DNA of 64,000 nt from Paremcibacter congregatus (lineage in GTDB: Bacteria; Pseudomonadota; Alphaproteobacteria; Sphingomonadales; Emcibacteraceae): positions 248,001-312,000 of the forward strand of contig NZ_CP041025.1 in NCBI RefSeq assembly GCF_006385135.1, in the 5' to 3' direction. Positions 1 through 8,586 of this stretch are shown piece after piece. The notes beneath the pieces are model-generated. The model was given only the letters and a program-made list of their open reading frames with translations, did no database searches and was not told the DNA's origin. The position numbers and the translations under genes were made by a program. The number at the start of each line of letters is the position of its first letter. Positions within the stretch are counted from its first letter, which is position 1.

Positions 1-493
1 TTTGAAAACCATTGAAACCTGGCTCGACAAGGGCCTGCAACGGGTCATTCTCGGCACAATTGCGTTGCGTGATCCGGCGCTGGTGGTGCAGGCGGCGAAG
101 GAGTTTGCCGGTCATGTGGCGGTGGGCATTGATGCCCGCGGCGGCATGGTAGCCGTGGAAGGCTGGGCGGAAACGTCTGATATGAGCGCGATTGATCTGG
201 GACGTAAATTCGAGGACGCCGGCATCTCGGCGATCATTTACACCGATATTGACCGGGACGGCACCATGCAGGGTGTCAATGTCCAGGGCACCGTTGATCT
301 GGCGCAGGCGCTGAGCATTCCGGTGATCGCGTCGGGCGGGGTATCCTGTATTGAAGATCTCGAAAAGCTGAAGACGGCGGCCGATCAGGCCGGGGTGGCG
401 CTTGACGGGGCGATTTCCGGGCGGGCGCTTTATGATGGCCGGCTTGATATCGCGGCGGCTATCGCGTTGTTGAAAGGCAATAGCCATGCTTAA
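1..493 (+). CDS. hisA: HisA, ProFAR isomerase (5' end missing)
   Basis: This enzyme isomerises ProFAR to PRFAR in histidine biosynthesis, in the cytosol. Only the C-terminal two thirds of the TIM barrel lies in the window; the reading frame is open at base 1, so the true start is upstream. Visible are the catalytic-strand segment [10 protein letters not shown] and the phosphate-binding segment VIASGGV. These motifs are shared with HisF, but the next gene is clearly HisF. The stop overlaps the hisF start (ATG at 486, TAA at 491-493), which indicates translational coupling in one his operon. Confidence 0.95.
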   Translation, partial: LKTIETWLDKGLQRVILGTIALRDPALVVQAAKEFAGHVAVGIDARGGMVAVEGWAETSDMSAIDLGRKFEDAGISAIIYTDIDRDGTMQGVNVQGTVDLAQALSIPVIASGGVSCIEDLEKLKTAADQAGVALDGAISGRALYDGRLDIAAAIALLKGNSHA

Positions 494-1244
494 AGCCCGC
501 ATTATTCCCTGTCTTGACGTCAAGGACGGCCGGGTGGTCAAAGGGGTTAATTTTATTGGCCTGAAAGATGCGGGTGATCCGGTGGAACAGGCGGTGCTGT
601 ATGATCAGGCCGGGGCGGATGAACTCTGCTTTCTCGATATTACGGCATCAAGCGATAACCGCGGCACGATTCTTGATGTTGTGCGGGCGACGGCGGACAA
701 ATGTTTCATGCCATTGACCGTCGGGGGCGGGGTACGCACGGCAGAAGATGTTCGTAATCTTCTGCTGGCCGGGGCGGACAAGGTGTCGGTGATGACGGCG
801 GCGGTCAAGCGACCGGAACTGGTGCGCGAACTGGCGGAAAAATTTGGATCACAATGCATTGTGGTCGCCATTGATGCGAAGTCGGTGGGGCCGGATAAAT
901 ATGAGGTCTTCACCCACGGCGGCCGCACCGCGACAGGGATCGATGCGGTGGCCTATGCCCAACAGGTGGCGGCGTATGGTGCGGGTGAAATTTTACTGAC
1001 CTCCATGGACCGGGACGGGACAAAGGCGGGTTTTAATCTTGAACTGACCCGCGCCATCGCCGATAGTGTTGCGATACCGGTGATTGCCTCCGGCGGGGTG
1101 GGTACGTTGGAGCATCTGGTGGAAGGGGTGCGGGACGGTCATGCCAGTGCGGTCCTGGCGGCGTCTATTTTTCACTTCGGTGAATATACCATTGCGCAGG
1201 CGAAACAATATATGGATCAGGCTGGTATTCCGGTCAGATTATAG
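486..1244 (+). CDS. hisF: HisF, imidazole glycerol phosphate synthase cyclase subunit
   Basis: HisF pairs with the glutaminase HisH and converts PRFAR plus ammonia to imidazole glycerol phosphate and AICAR. The 252-residue length is normal. The N-terminal [17 protein letters not shown] holds the catalytic Asp (LDVKDG). The second catalytic Asp lies in TSMDRDGT, and VIASGGVG is the phosphate site. The start overlaps the end of hisA by 8 bases and hisE follows 10 bases after the stop, so the three genes form one operon. HisH is not in the window and presumably lies upstream. Confidence 0.98.
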   Translation: MLKARIIPCLDVKDGRVVKGVNFIGLKDAGDPVEQAVLYDQAGADELCFLDITASSDNRGTILDVVRATADKCFMPLTVGGGVRTAEDVRNLLLAGADKVSVMTAAVKRPELVRELAEKFGSQCIVVAIDAKSVGPDKYEVFTHGGRTATGIDAVAYAQQVAAYGAGEILLTSMDRDGTKAGFNLELTRAIADSVAIPVIASGGVGTLEHLVEGVRDGHASAVLAASIFHFGEYTIAQAKQYMDQAGIPVRL

Positions 1245-1254
1245 GAAGAACACG

Positions 1255-1578
1255 ATGAATAACGCGGAAATACTGGACAGCCTGGCACAGGTGATCGCAG
1301 CGCGCAAAGGCGGGGATACCAGCCGCAGTTATGTGGCGAAGCTGTTTGCCAAGGGCACCAAGAAAATCGCCCAGAAGGTCGGCGAAGAAGGGGTTGAAAC
1401 CGCCCTGGCCGCCGTGGCCGGGGATCGGGACGAGGTGATTTCCGAGTCCGCCGACCTGCTGTTTCATCTGATGGTACTGTGGTCCCAGATGGATGTTGCG
1501 CCGGAAGAGGTGTTGCAGGAACTGGCCCGCCGGGAAGGCGTTTCCGGCATCGACGAAAAGAATTCACGAAAGGACTGA
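1255..1578 (+). CDS. hisE: HisE, phosphoribosyl-ATP pyrophosphohydrolase
   Basis: HisE hydrolyses PR-ATP to PR-AMP, the second step of histidine synthesis. The 107-residue protein carries the all-alpha NTP-pyrophosphohydrolase signature: KKIAQKVGEEGVE with conserved acidic residues, then ESADLLFHLMVLW. I chose the ATG at 1255, which sits after an AGGAAG ribosome site at 1243-1248. A longer in-frame reading from inside hisF has no ribosome site. HisE is separate from HisI here, as is common in Alphaproteobacteria. The HIT gene begins 2 bases after its stop. Confidence 0.96.
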   Translation: MNNAEILDSLAQVIAARKGGDTSRSYVAKLFAKGTKKIAQKVGEEGVETALAAVAGDRDEVISESADLLFHLMVLWSQMDVAPEEVLQELARREGVSGIDEKNSRKD

Positions 1579-1580
1579 TC

Positions 1581-1958
1581 ATGATCCCGAATTATACCAC
1601 TTATGATTCCGAGAATATTTTTGCCAAAATCCTGCGCGGGGAAATTCCCTGTAACAAGGTCTATGAGGATGACCACGCGCTGGCCTTTCATGATATCAAC
1701 CCCCAGGCGCCGGTTCATGTGCTGGTGATCCCCAAAGGGGCCTATATCAGTATGATGGATTTCACCGCCGAGGCGCCAGCAGAACTGATCACCGGTTTTT
1801 TCCGCGCCGTCGGTCATGTGGCCCGCGACCTCGGGCTGGAAGATGCGGGCTATCGCATGCTGGCCAATGCCGGGGCTGACGCGCATCAGGAAGTACCGCA
1901 TTTGCATATTCATCTGTTTGGGGGGCGTAAGCTCGGTCCGATGTTGATGCCGCAATAG
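1581..1958 (+). CDS. HIT family nucleotide-binding hydrolase (HinT-like)
   Basis: This 125-residue protein is of the histidine-triad (HIT) superfamily, whose Hint branch hydrolyses adenosine 5'-phosphoramidates and related AMP conjugates. The C-terminal triad is visible as HLHIHLFGG, and the N-terminal part has IFAKILRGEIPCNKVYEDD, typical of Hint. It is the last gene of the his operon run, two bases after hisE, an arrangement common in this class. The cellular substrate cannot be read from sequence. The codon before the ATG belongs to an AAGGACTGATC ribosome-site region. Confidence 0.93.
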   Translation: MIPNYTTYDSENIFAKILRGEIPCNKVYEDDHALAFHDINPQAPVHVLVIPKGAYISMMDFTAEAPAELITGFFRAVGHVARDLGLEDAGYRMLANAGADAHQEVPHLHIHLFGGRKLGPMLMPQ

Positions 1959-2134
1959 GCCTTATCCCGGGATTTTAAGGGCCGGGGGGCGGAAAAACGC
2001 GACTGATTCTCTGGGGAAACTCAAACCATAATTGAGACTTCAAGCATATTCTTGCGCAAATGTGGTGCTCAAGGGCGTAATGTTTCGTCTTTTTCACTAT
2101 ATAAGGTAGAAATAATATTAAAGGTATTTTTTCC

Positions 2135-2162
2135 TTGAAAGTGGGAGTTTGCGCTCTATAGT
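2135..2162 (+). promoter_or_regulatory. Candidate sigma-70 promoter for the first PAS_5 gene
   Basis: TTGAAA at 2135-2140 and TATAGT at 2157-2162 are separated by 16 bases and lie 66 bases before the ATG at 2228. The 269-base gap after the HIT gene contains no clear terminator and no small gene that I can support. Confidence 0.45.
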
Positions 2163-2227
2163 CCCGGCCAATTCAGTAGAGTTACTGCACGGGCCGGCGT
2201 AAAAGCCCAGATCTTTGAGGTTGTGAG

Positions 2228-2755
2228 ATGTTGAAATCAAATAGAACGTCCATCGTGAAAATCGATGAAGTCGGAGATCTGGATCATATTCCGGTGTCTG
2301 AATTGCGGGCGTTATATAATTATTGGTGCGCGAAAAAAGGTGATCGTGTGATGCCGAGCCGTAGTGATATCCGGCCAGCTGAAATTGTTGATCTGCTGCC
2401 CAAGGTGGGGTTGATCGATGTTGAACATGCGCCGCGCCGATACCGGCTCAGGTTACTGGGTACGGAAGTGGTTTTGGCATTGGGTCAGGAAATGACGGGA
2501 AAATACCTAGACGAGATTAGCCCGAGCGGTAGCGGGATGGCGCGATTGAACAAGCTGGTCGAACATAAGGCCGGTTATTACGTGACGTCTCAGCTGGACT
2601 GGATGAACCGGGGATTTCAAAAATATCAGGCCGTTTTTCTTCCCTTGGGGGACGAAAAGGGAGTGGTTAACATGATTCTGTGCGGTATGCGGCCTTATTT
2701 CCAGAAAGGCTACGTGCAAGGACAGGGCGTTGCGGTCGGCCCGAACAGGCTGTGA
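2228..2755 (+). CDS. PAS_5-family PAS domain protein, copy 1
   Basis: This 175-residue cytosolic protein consists almost entirely of one PAS_5-type domain. The recognisable core is YWCAKKGDRVMPSRSDI (about residues 32-48), then VGLIDVE, YRLRLLGTEVV and GKYLDEI. The family is common in Alphaproteobacteria, and most members have no assigned role. No enzymatic output domain, membrane segment or DNA-binding motif is present. It probably senses or relays a signal by protein contact; that is inference. A paralogue lies 70 to 94 bases downstream, depending on that gene's start. Confidence 0.8.
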   Translation: MLKSNRTSIVKIDEVGDLDHIPVSELRALYNYWCAKKGDRVMPSRSDIRPAEIVDLLPKVGLIDVEHAPRRYRLRLLGTEVVLALGQEMTGKYLDEISPSGSGMARLNKLVEHKAGYYVTSQLDWMNRGFQKYQAVFLPLGDEKGVVNMILCGMRPYFQKGYVQGQGVAVGPNRL

Positions 2756-2824
2756 TTTTTCCGGCCTCTTCACACTACATTAATATATTCTAATGTAAAA
2801 TACCGCCTGAGAGGGGGGTATTTT

Positions 2825-3334
2825 TTGTATACTAAGATGGGGTCCGGAATGCTTATTGATAATGTGAACCTTGTGGATATTCCCGAGGGCTGTTTGAAGA
2901 AGGTGTTTCAATATTGGAGCAGTAAGAAAGGCGATCGGCTGATGCCGTCGCGATCTGATCTTAAACCGGAAGAATTTCACCGTCTTTTGCCTCAGGTGGT
3001 TTTGGTCGATGTTGAAATGGACCCGGTCAGATACCGCGCCCGTTTGGTGGGTACGAAGGTCGTCGAAGCGATCGGCCAGGATTTTACCGGCCTTTATTTT
3101 GACAGTTTTCCGGACATTGGATTTCTGGTTGACCGGTTTAATTCATTGGTTAGAACCCGACGCCCCTATCTGGTCAATGATAATGTGCAGTGGCCGGAAA
3201 AGTCGTTCCTGGAATATTATGGTCTTGCTTTGCCTCTGTCTGATAACGGCAGGGACGTTAATATTATTCTTTTGGGGATGTATTACCCAATTCAGGATCA
3301 CAAAGGGTCAGAAAGCCTGACCGCGCGGGTATAA
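2825..3334 (+). CDS. PAS_5-family PAS domain protein, copy 2
   Basis: This is a second PAS_5 protein of up to 169 residues, similar to its neighbour over the whole core: KKGDRLMPSRSDLKPEE, VVLVDVE, YRARLVGTKVVEAIGQ and GLYFD. Tandem duplication followed by divergence is the simplest reading. The start is uncertain. A TTG at 2825 lies about 6 bases after a strong purine run (GAGAGGGGGG, 2809-2818). ATG codons at 2837 and 2849 are alternatives with weaker spacing. No output domain is attached, so function is unknown. Confidence 0.78.
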   Translation: MYTKMGSGMLIDNVNLVDIPEGCLKKVFQYWSSKKGDRLMPSRSDLKPEEFHRLLPQVVLVDVEMDPVRYRARLVGTKVVEAIGQDFTGLYFDSFPDIGFLVDRFNSLVRTRRPYLVNDNVQWPEKSFLEYYGLALPLSDNGRDVNIILLGMYYPIQDHKGSESLTARV

Positions 3335-3346
3335 CAGCCCACGCGG
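3321..3346 (+). terminator. Hairpin over the second PAS_5 stop codon
   Basis: CCGCGCGGG (3321-3329) and CCCACGCGG (3338-3346) form a 9-pair stem with one mismatch and an 8-base loop. It overlaps the stop codon and has only a weak T run after it. It lies between two convergent genes. Confidence 0.35.
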
Positions 3347-3363
3347 CCAAATAGCGGTTTTAC

Positions 3364-3750
3364 TTAGTTTGTTGTGTCTTTTTTCTCGGCTGCCGGTTCG
3401 GCAGGGGCCGCCGCGCGGGCTTTATAGGCGCGAATGGTTTCATTCATTTTATTGGCGACCATGGTTTCCAGAGCGTAGGCCGCGTCGAACAACTGATCCC
3501 ATTCGGCCAGTTGTGCTTCTGTGGCGACATCGCCAATGGCGGCTTTTTCCGTAGAGATACAGTTCTGGAAATTCTTGATTGCCGGCTGGAAATCTTTTTT
3601 GATGGTGGACAGGGCGGCAAGAATTTCTTCTTTCGGCGCGGTTTTGCCATCTGGAATCGCTGGAGCGAGAGGTGCGCGACATTGGGTGGCCGCCTGGCCG
3701 GCGGTGGAGAGAACGAGAAGACCCAGTATAGAGATCATAATTTTGCGCAT
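3364..3750 (-). CDS. Small exported protein of unknown function
   Basis: I do not recognise this protein. From the ATG at 3750 it has 128 residues and begins with a signal peptide (MRKIMISILGLLVLSTAGQA) cut before ATQCRAP, so it should be periplasmic. The mature part is helical. It has two cysteines that could pair (in QCRAP and QNCIS) and a C-terminal Ala/Pro/Glu/Lys-rich tail. I prefer the ATG at 3750, since an AAGGA lies about 9 bases before it. Two further ATGs upstream (3762, 3759) are too close to that site. It converges with the PAS_5 pair. Confidence 0.7.
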   Translation of the reverse strand: MRKIMISILGLLVLSTAGQAATQCRAPLAPAIPDGKTAPKEEILAALSTIKKDFQPAIKNFQNCISTEKAAIGDVATEAQLAEWDQLFDAAYALETMVANKMNETIRAYKARAAAPAEPAAEKKDTTN

Positions 3751-3871
3751 CACAGACATCATCCTTATCTTTTATGTTTCGGGGTCATTTTTCACGGACC
3801 GCCGCGTCGGGTCAAGTATAAAACAGCATTTTTGTGTTTTTTTCAGGGCGCGGACGCCCGCGCGCGCTTGT

Positions 3872-4858
3872 TTAGAGATGGTCGCGCATATAGTCTTTCA
3901 GAATCACATCCGGGCGCGCGCCCATATGGGTGATGACTTCACTGGCGGTCAGGTTGCCCATGTTGCCGCAGGTGGCGAGGTCTTCGCCGCGGGTGTAGCC
4001 ATGCAGAAATCCGGCGGCGAACAGGTCGCCCGCGCCAGTGGTGTCGACCAGGCGGTCAACGCTGCGGCCCGGGACTTCAATGATTTCTGTCGGACTGGCG
4101 ATGACGCATCCTTTGGCGCTGCGGGTGATGGCGGCGATGTCGCAATGCTGCTGTACGGCGGCCAGGGCGACGGAGATGTCCTGGGTATCATAAAGCATCA
4201 ACAGTTCATCTTCATTGGCGAAAAGAATATCAATTTCATGTTCGGCGAGCTGAAGAAATTCCGCCTTATGCCGGCCGACGCAAAAGCTGTCCGACAGGCT
4301 GAGAGATGTTTTGCGTCCGGCGGCATGAGACAGCGTCATGGCCTTGCGGAAGGCGGCTTTTGCCTGTTCCGGGTCCCAGAGGTAACCTTCCATGTAAGTG
4401 ACGCTTGATGCGGCGACCAGATCAGGATCAATATCGTCTTCGGTCAGATTGACGCAGGCCCCGAGATAGGTGCACATGGTGCGTTCGGCATCGGGGGACA
4501 CCATCACCAGACAACGGGCGGTCGATACGCCGCTGGTGTCCTTGGTTGTCGAAAATTCAATGCCGAGAGATTTGATGTCATGGTCAAAAACATGACCGAG
4601 CTGATCATCCTTGGTCTTGCCGATATAGGCGCTTTTACTGCCGAGGGATGCCAGACCGGCGATGGTATTGGCGGCGGATCCACCTGAACATTCAATGGCC
4701 TGGCCCAACTGTCCGTATAGCCGTTCCGATGTTGCCTCATCGACCAGCTGCATGCTGCCCCGGGGAATATCATGTTCGGCGAGGAAAGAGTCCTCAATAT
4801 GAACCAGAACATCAACAATGGCGTTGCCAATACCAAGAACATCAAACTTTGAGGTCAT
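3872..4858 (-). CDS. PfkB-family carbohydrate kinase, adenosine kinase type
   Basis: This 328-residue ribokinase-fold enzyme is predicted to phosphorylate adenosine to AMP. The N-terminal GIGNAIVDVLV and the glycine-rich GGSAANTIAGLASLG are the sugar-binding elements. The second PfkB signature DTTGAGDLFAAGFL starts at residue 272, with the catalytic base Asp278. NEDE (in FANEDELL) is the usual metal-site segment. The overall form matches the adenosine-kinase-like clade common in Alphaproteobacteria; another sugar or nucleoside substrate is possible. It is transcribed alone. Confidence 0.85.
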   Translation of the reverse strand: MTSKFDVLGIGNAIVDVLVHIEDSFLAEHDIPRGSMQLVDEATSERLYGQLGQAIECSGGSAANTIAGLASLGSKSAYIGKTKDDQLGHVFDHDIKSLGIEFSTTKDTSGVSTARCLVMVSPDAERTMCTYLGACVNLTEDDIDPDLVAASSVTYMEGYLWDPEQAKAAFRKAMTLSHAAGRKTSLSLSDSFCVGRHKAEFLQLAEHEIDILFANEDELLMLYDTQDISVALAAVQQHCDIAAITRSAKGCVIASPTEIIEVPGRSVDRLVDTTGAGDLFAAGFLHGYTRGEDLATCGNMGNLTASEVITHMGARPDVILKDYMRDHL

Positions 4859-5059
4859 AACATAACTCTATCTATATATGTATTTATGTGAATTTACTGC
4901 CGAAGTATAGGGAGGAGGGAGGGGCATGCAAGGGATAAATGCGCCGCTTAAAAAAAACATGCCTTGTCTTTTCATAAAATTGCCCCATATTTTCTGGTAC
5001 AGGTTTAGTAACGCGGGGTGGTGACGCGGGGGTAGTAGCGGGACAACAGGAAAAAATAC

Positions 5060-5791
5060 GTGAAAAATGTGATAACGTCTCTGGAGCGGACTTTAAACCA
5101 ACTCTTTGATCCGGCTTTCCTCAAGGTTTTTATCTGGGGCATTCTGACCACACTCGTGGCGATTGCCATTACCTGGGCGCTGGCTTCACATCTCAAAAGC
5201 CAGATTGTCCTGACCCAGTTTGATTGGCAGTGGGTCAATGACGCTTTTCAGTGGCTGCTGGAAGTCGACTGGATATTCAATGTTATTTTCTTCTTTTTAA
5301 TGGGCATTTTCTTTCCCCCGATCGCCACGGTTTTCATGTCACTGTATCTGGATGATATTGTGGATGCGGTAGAAGGCAAATATTATACGGACCGCCTGGC
5401 CGGAAAGCGGTTGGGTATGGGACATCTGGCCTATCTGGCGATCCGGCTGGCGCTGTTTATCGTGCTGCTCAATATCGTGGTGATTCCGCTTTACATCATG
5501 TTCTTCTGGGTGCCGTTTGTGCCGTTGATCATTTTTTATACCCTTAACAGTTACCTGTTGGGCTGGGGCTATTACGAGATGGTGGCGGTCCGCCATCTGG
5601 GCATCAAGGAAGCCGGACGTCACCGCAAGTCCATTCGCGCCCAGGTTCTGATCGGGGGCTTTGCCGTGACCTTGCTTTATTCCGTGCCGGTATTGAATCT
5701 GGCGGCCCCCATTCTCGGGGCGGCGATCCTGACCCATATTTTTCATTTGTCGTTGCAGCAGCCCCGCTTTGCAGAAAGCGCGGTGATTTGA
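5060..5791 (+). CDS. EI24 / CysZ-like integral membrane protein
   Basis: This 243-residue inner-membrane protein has about six hydrophobic segments, near residues 22-43, 70-92, 122-140, 143-170, 200-215 and 218-232. The pattern and the segment FFPPIATVFMSLYLDDIVDAVE match the EI24 domain family, which includes the sulfate transporter CysZ. No neighbouring cys genes support a sulfate role, so the substrate is open. The start is GTG at 5060 behind ACAGGA; no better ATG exists. Its stop shares one base with the ATG of the next gene, so the two are likely co-translated. Confidence 0.75.
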   Translation: MKNVITSLERTLNQLFDPAFLKVFIWGILTTLVAIAITWALASHLKSQIVLTQFDWQWVNDAFQWLLEVDWIFNVIFFFLMGIFFPPIATVFMSLYLDDIVDAVEGKYYTDRLAGKRLGMGHLAYLAIRLALFIVLLNIVVIPLYIMFFWVPFVPLIIFYTLNSYLLGWGYYEMVAVRHLGIKEAGRHRKSIRAQVLIGGFAVTLLYSVPVLNLAAPILGAAILTHIFHLSLQQPRFAESAVI

Positions 5792-6231
5792 TGCGTGTAT
5801 TTGCTGTATGTCTTTCTGTCGGCTTTCTTGCCGCCTGTCAGGGGGCGCCCGCACCCGTGGTGGAAACCGCGCCGCCGGCACCTGTGGTGATTGAGGCCCA
5901 GACACCGCTGCCAGTTGAACCTGCGCCAGAGCCCCGCTTTGTCATCAATAATATTATGAATCTGGCGCGGGGCACATTGCGGGATATTCTCGGCGATGCG
6001 TCGCTTGTCCGGAAGGAAAAGGACGCGGAGGTCTGGCTCTACCGCAATGATCATTGCGTGATGCATCTCTATTTCTACCCCAATGACAATGATGATTATC
6101 GCCTTGAATATGTCAATACCCGGGGGGTGGGGCTGTCCCTTGACAATCCGACGGTGTCGCCGAATGCCTGTCTTGACAGCCATCTGCTTGCCACGCCACA
6201 AACGCCCGGTGGCAAGGCGGTTCCGGAGTAA
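5791..6231 (+). CDS. Small proline-rich lipoprotein of unknown function
   Basis: This is a 146-residue lipoprotein with signal peptide and lipobox LAAC at residues 14-17, giving a lipidated Cys17. A Pro/Ala/Val-rich linker (about residues 20-50) follows. A compact C-terminal domain contains LRDILGDASLVRKEKDAEVWLYR and CVMHLYFYP, which resembles the small domain seen in envelope lipoproteins of the SmpA/BamE kind; that likeness is weak. It starts on the last base of the preceding EI24 stop codon, so it forms a two-gene unit with the membrane protein. Confidence 0.7.
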   Translation: MRVFAVCLSVGFLAACQGAPAPVVETAPPAPVVIEAQTPLPVEPAPEPRFVINNIMNLARGTLRDILGDASLVRKEKDAEVWLYRNDHCVMHLYFYPNDNDDYRLEYVNTRGVGLSLDNPTVSPNACLDSHLLATPQTPGGKAVPE

Positions 6232-6237
6232 TCCGGT

Positions 6238-6882
6238 TCATAGCGGGTCGAGGACGGTTTTTTTCTTGTATGAACAGAGATCCTCGACCGGGCAGATAGG
6301 GCAGTTGGGTTTGCGGGCCTTGCAGATATAGCGCCCGTGCAAAATCAACCAGTGATGGGCGTGGCGAAGATATTGTTTGGGAATGGCCTTTTCCAGTTTC
6401 TTTTCCACAGCAAGAGGCGTTTTGCCCGCCGCCATGCTGGTGCGGTTGCCAACCCGGAAGAGATGGGTATCGACGGCGATGGTGGGCTGACCGAAGGCGA
6501 TGTTGAGCACCACATTGGCGGTTTTGCGGCCGACACCAGGCAGCTTTTCCAGGTCTTCTCTGTTTTCCGGCACCACACCGTTAAAATCATCAACCAGAAT
6601 CTGCGCCGCCTTTATGACATTCTTGGCCTTGGTATTATAAAGCCCGATGGTCTTGATGTAATCCTTCAGGCGCGTTTCGCCGAGATCCAGCATATCCTGA
6701 GGGGTGGAGACCACCTTGAACAGGTCCTTTGTGGCCTTGTTGACCCCGATATCTGTGGCCTGTGCCGACAGGGCGACGGCGACCAGAAGGGTATAGGGAT
6801 TGGTGTAATCCAGTTCCCCCTGAGGTTCCGGATCGCGTTCTTCAAGACGCCGGAAAAATTCGACAATATCAGCTTTTTTCAT
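6238..6882 (-). CDS. nth: Endonuclease III
   Basis: This is a DNA glycosylase/AP lyase for oxidised pyrimidines (base-excision repair). The 214-residue length is normal. The helix-hairpin-helix is LPGVGRKTANVVL, with the catalytic Lys of this motif. The catalytic Asp is in VDTHLFRVGNR. The C-terminal iron-sulfur site is complete: Cys187, Cys194, Cys197 and Cys203 in the C-x6-C-x2-C-x5-C pattern. It converges with the lipoprotein gene, six bases apart. Confidence 0.97.
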   Translation of the reverse strand: MKKADIVEFFRRLEERDPEPQGELDYTNPYTLLVAVALSAQATDIGVNKATKDLFKVVSTPQDMLDLGETRLKDYIKTIGLYNTKAKNVIKAAQILVDDFNGVVPENREDLEKLPGVGRKTANVVLNIAFGQPTIAVDTHLFRVGNRTSMAAGKTPLAVEKKLEKAIPKQYLRHAHHWLILHGRYICKARKPNCPICPVEDLCSYKKKTVLDPL

Positions 6883-6964
6883 GTTTCCTCCCTTTGGGAC
6901 GGGCAGTTTACCCTCTGTTCGGGAGGAAGAAAAGCAGAATGAAAATATTAGTCCATTTGGATTA

Positions 6965-7058
6965 TTTACAAAAGATGTATATGCCTATATTATAATACCT
7001 GTAAGTTCTTATTATCAGGAATTTGGCCCCTCTCGTTGTCGAGGGTTTGGTTTTTTTT
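6965..7058 (+). ncRNA. Candidate small RNA or orphan attenuator
   Basis: In the 343-base gap between nth and the next gene, TTTACA (6965-6970) and TATTAT (6988-6993) make a promoter with 17-base spacing. About 35 bases later a hairpin built on CTCG/CGAG (7032-7044) runs into a T-rich tract ending in eight Ts (7051-7058), like an intrinsic terminator. A weaker hairpin (CCTG at 6998, CAGG at 7016) lies between. No gene reads into this terminator from the left because nth runs the other way. The likely product is a transcript of about 55-60 bases, or premature termination ahead of the gene at 7226. Confidence 0.4.
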
Positions 7059-7188
7059 ACAGTTCTCATTTTAGGCTAATTTTGTGACGTGCCCTCCTTG
7101 TGGCGGGCAGCGGCTGTTGTTTTATAATCCTACCAGGGCGCATGAGCGTCTTGACGGTGGCAAGTCCGTTCAGGTGAAAAGGAGAGCC

Positions 7189-7248
7189 ATGAAACGCAAA
7201 CAGCAGAAAGAAGCAGGAGAATATTATGAGTGCAGAGGCTTTATATGA
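7189..7248 (+). CDS. Possible 19-residue leader peptide
   Basis: This short ORF begins at an ATG preceded by a strong ribosome site (AAGGAGAG, 7179-7186) and encodes a basic peptide starting MKRKQQKEAGEYYE. It overlaps the next gene start (7226) in another frame by 23 bases, so it could couple or restrict translation of that gene. There is no homology evidence. Confidence 0.3.
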   Translation: MKRKQQKEAGEYYECRGFI

Positions 7249-7663
7249 TAATCTACGCAGTTTCTTACGGGTGACCCACCGTTTGGTGGCAAAGCAGGGC
7301 AACGACATCAATGTCGGCGAACGCTTTACCTTACGCATCACGGGCAGTAATACCGCCTATTCCGCCAATCTGGTGGGCAAACCGGACATCGTGTTTCGCA
7401 ATCCGCGTTTGTTTATTGAAGGCACGCAATTTGCTACGCCTGTCGGGGGGACTGGCTGGCATTCACTGCCGGATGACGTATTGTTGCCGGGCGAGGGAAG
7501 TTCTGTTGAAATTGAGTTTACTGCAGACGATGATTTAAGTTTCTTCCCGGATATTTTCGGGGTTGAGCGGGTGGCGCGGGTGTTTATTCGCGCTGATCTG
7601 GACATTAACCGTTATTTCGAAATGTGGGGTGTCAACAACCTGCATCAGGAAATCGACCATTAA
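7226..7663 (+). CDS. Uncharacterised protein, 145 residues
   Basis: I do not recognise a family here. The protein is cytosolic (no signal peptide or membrane segment), acidic, and rich in predicted beta strands with many aromatic and glycine residues. Examples are RFTLRITGSN and GTGWHSLPDD, with a C-terminal NLHQEIDH. Codon use looks like that of its neighbours, so it is probably a real gene. The start is well supported by AGCAGGAGA 5-13 bases upstream. It stands alone between nth and dapB, converging with dapB. Confidence 0.65.
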   Translation: MSAEALYDNLRSFLRVTHRLVAKQGNDINVGERFTLRITGSNTAYSANLVGKPDIVFRNPRLFIEGTQFATPVGGTGWHSLPDDVLLPGEGSSVEIEFTADDDLSFFPDIFGVERVARVFIRADLDINRYFEMWGVNNLHQEIDH

Positions 7664-7700
7664 AGCCGTTCGGACGAGCGGGGCCCTGGTTCCGCTCTTC

Positions 7701-8522
7701 CTAGTCTTTCGGCAGGTCCAACACATCAAACATGTCATAAAGACCGGGATCTTGCGTGGTCGCCCAGAGGGCCGCCTTGACGGCGCCGCGGGCGAAGATA
7801 GCACGGTCTCCGGCCTTGTGGGTAAGTTCAATCCGTTCGTCATAGGCGTTAAAACTCACGGTGTGTTCGCCGGCCACATTGCCGCCGCGCAACGTCGCGA
7901 AGCCGATATCACCGCGGGTGCGTTCGCCGGTGATGCCGTCGCGGACTTTATCGGCGACCGTTTCAAGATCGACACCGCGTCCTTCGGCCGCGGCCTTGCC
8001 GAGGCTTAAGGCCGTGCCGGAAGGGGCGTCGACCTTATGGCGGTGATGCATTTCGAGAATTTCGATATCAAAATCCTCATCGAGCAGCCGGGCTGCCTGT
8101 CGGGTCAGATGGAACAGAAGATTGACCCCGAGCGAGAAATTTGACGCATAGACCACCGGGGTTTTCGCGGCGGCGGCCTGCAGGGCTTTTTCCTCGTCCG
8201 GCGTCATGCCGGTGGTGCCGGCGATATGGATTGTTTTATGCTGCGCGGCATAACCCGCATGCAGAACCGTTGCCGTCGGGCAGGTGAAATCAATCACAAC
8301 ATCGGAAATCCGGAACAGCTCTTCCGCATCTTCGGTAACGGTGAGAGGGGTTTCGAGACCAGTCACGGGATGGCGCAAAGGCTTGCCCATATGAGGACTG
8401 CCCTGACGTTCTGTGCCGCCACTGAGGGTGGCGGAATCATTATCCAGAACCGCGCCGACAAGCGCCTGGCCCATGCGTCCGCCGCAGCCGACAATTCCGA
8501 TTTTCACTGTGGTCATGGTCAT
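7701..8522 (-). CDS. dapB: 4-hydroxy-tetrahydrodipicolinate reductase
   Basis: DapB performs the NAD(P)H-dependent reduction in lysine and diaminopimelate synthesis. The 273-residue length is normal. The N-terminal Rossmann motif is VGCGGRMGQ. DFTCPTAT and the catalytic segment EMHHRHKVDAPSGTAL (His-His and Lys) are all present. Two closely spaced ATGs begin the gene (MTMTT), and either could be used. It lies downstream of two unknown genes on the same strand. Confidence 0.97.
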   Translation of the reverse strand: MTMTTVKIGIVGCGGRMGQALVGAVLDNDSATLSGGTERQGSPHMGKPLRHPVTGLETPLTVTEDAEELFRISDVVIDFTCPTATVLHAGYAAQHKTIHIAGTTGMTPDEEKALQAAAAKTPVVYASNFSLGVNLLFHLTRQAARLLDEDFDIEILEMHHRHKVDAPSGTALSLGKAAAEGRGVDLETVADKVRDGITGERTRGDIGFATLRGGNVAGEHTVSFNAYDERIELTHKAGDRAIFARGAVKAALWATTQDPGLYDMFDVLDLPKD

Positions 8523-8586
8523 CTCCCTTGTGTCAGTCTATTATGTAAACGATTGGGATCATAATGGGAAGGGGGGAATGGTGATG

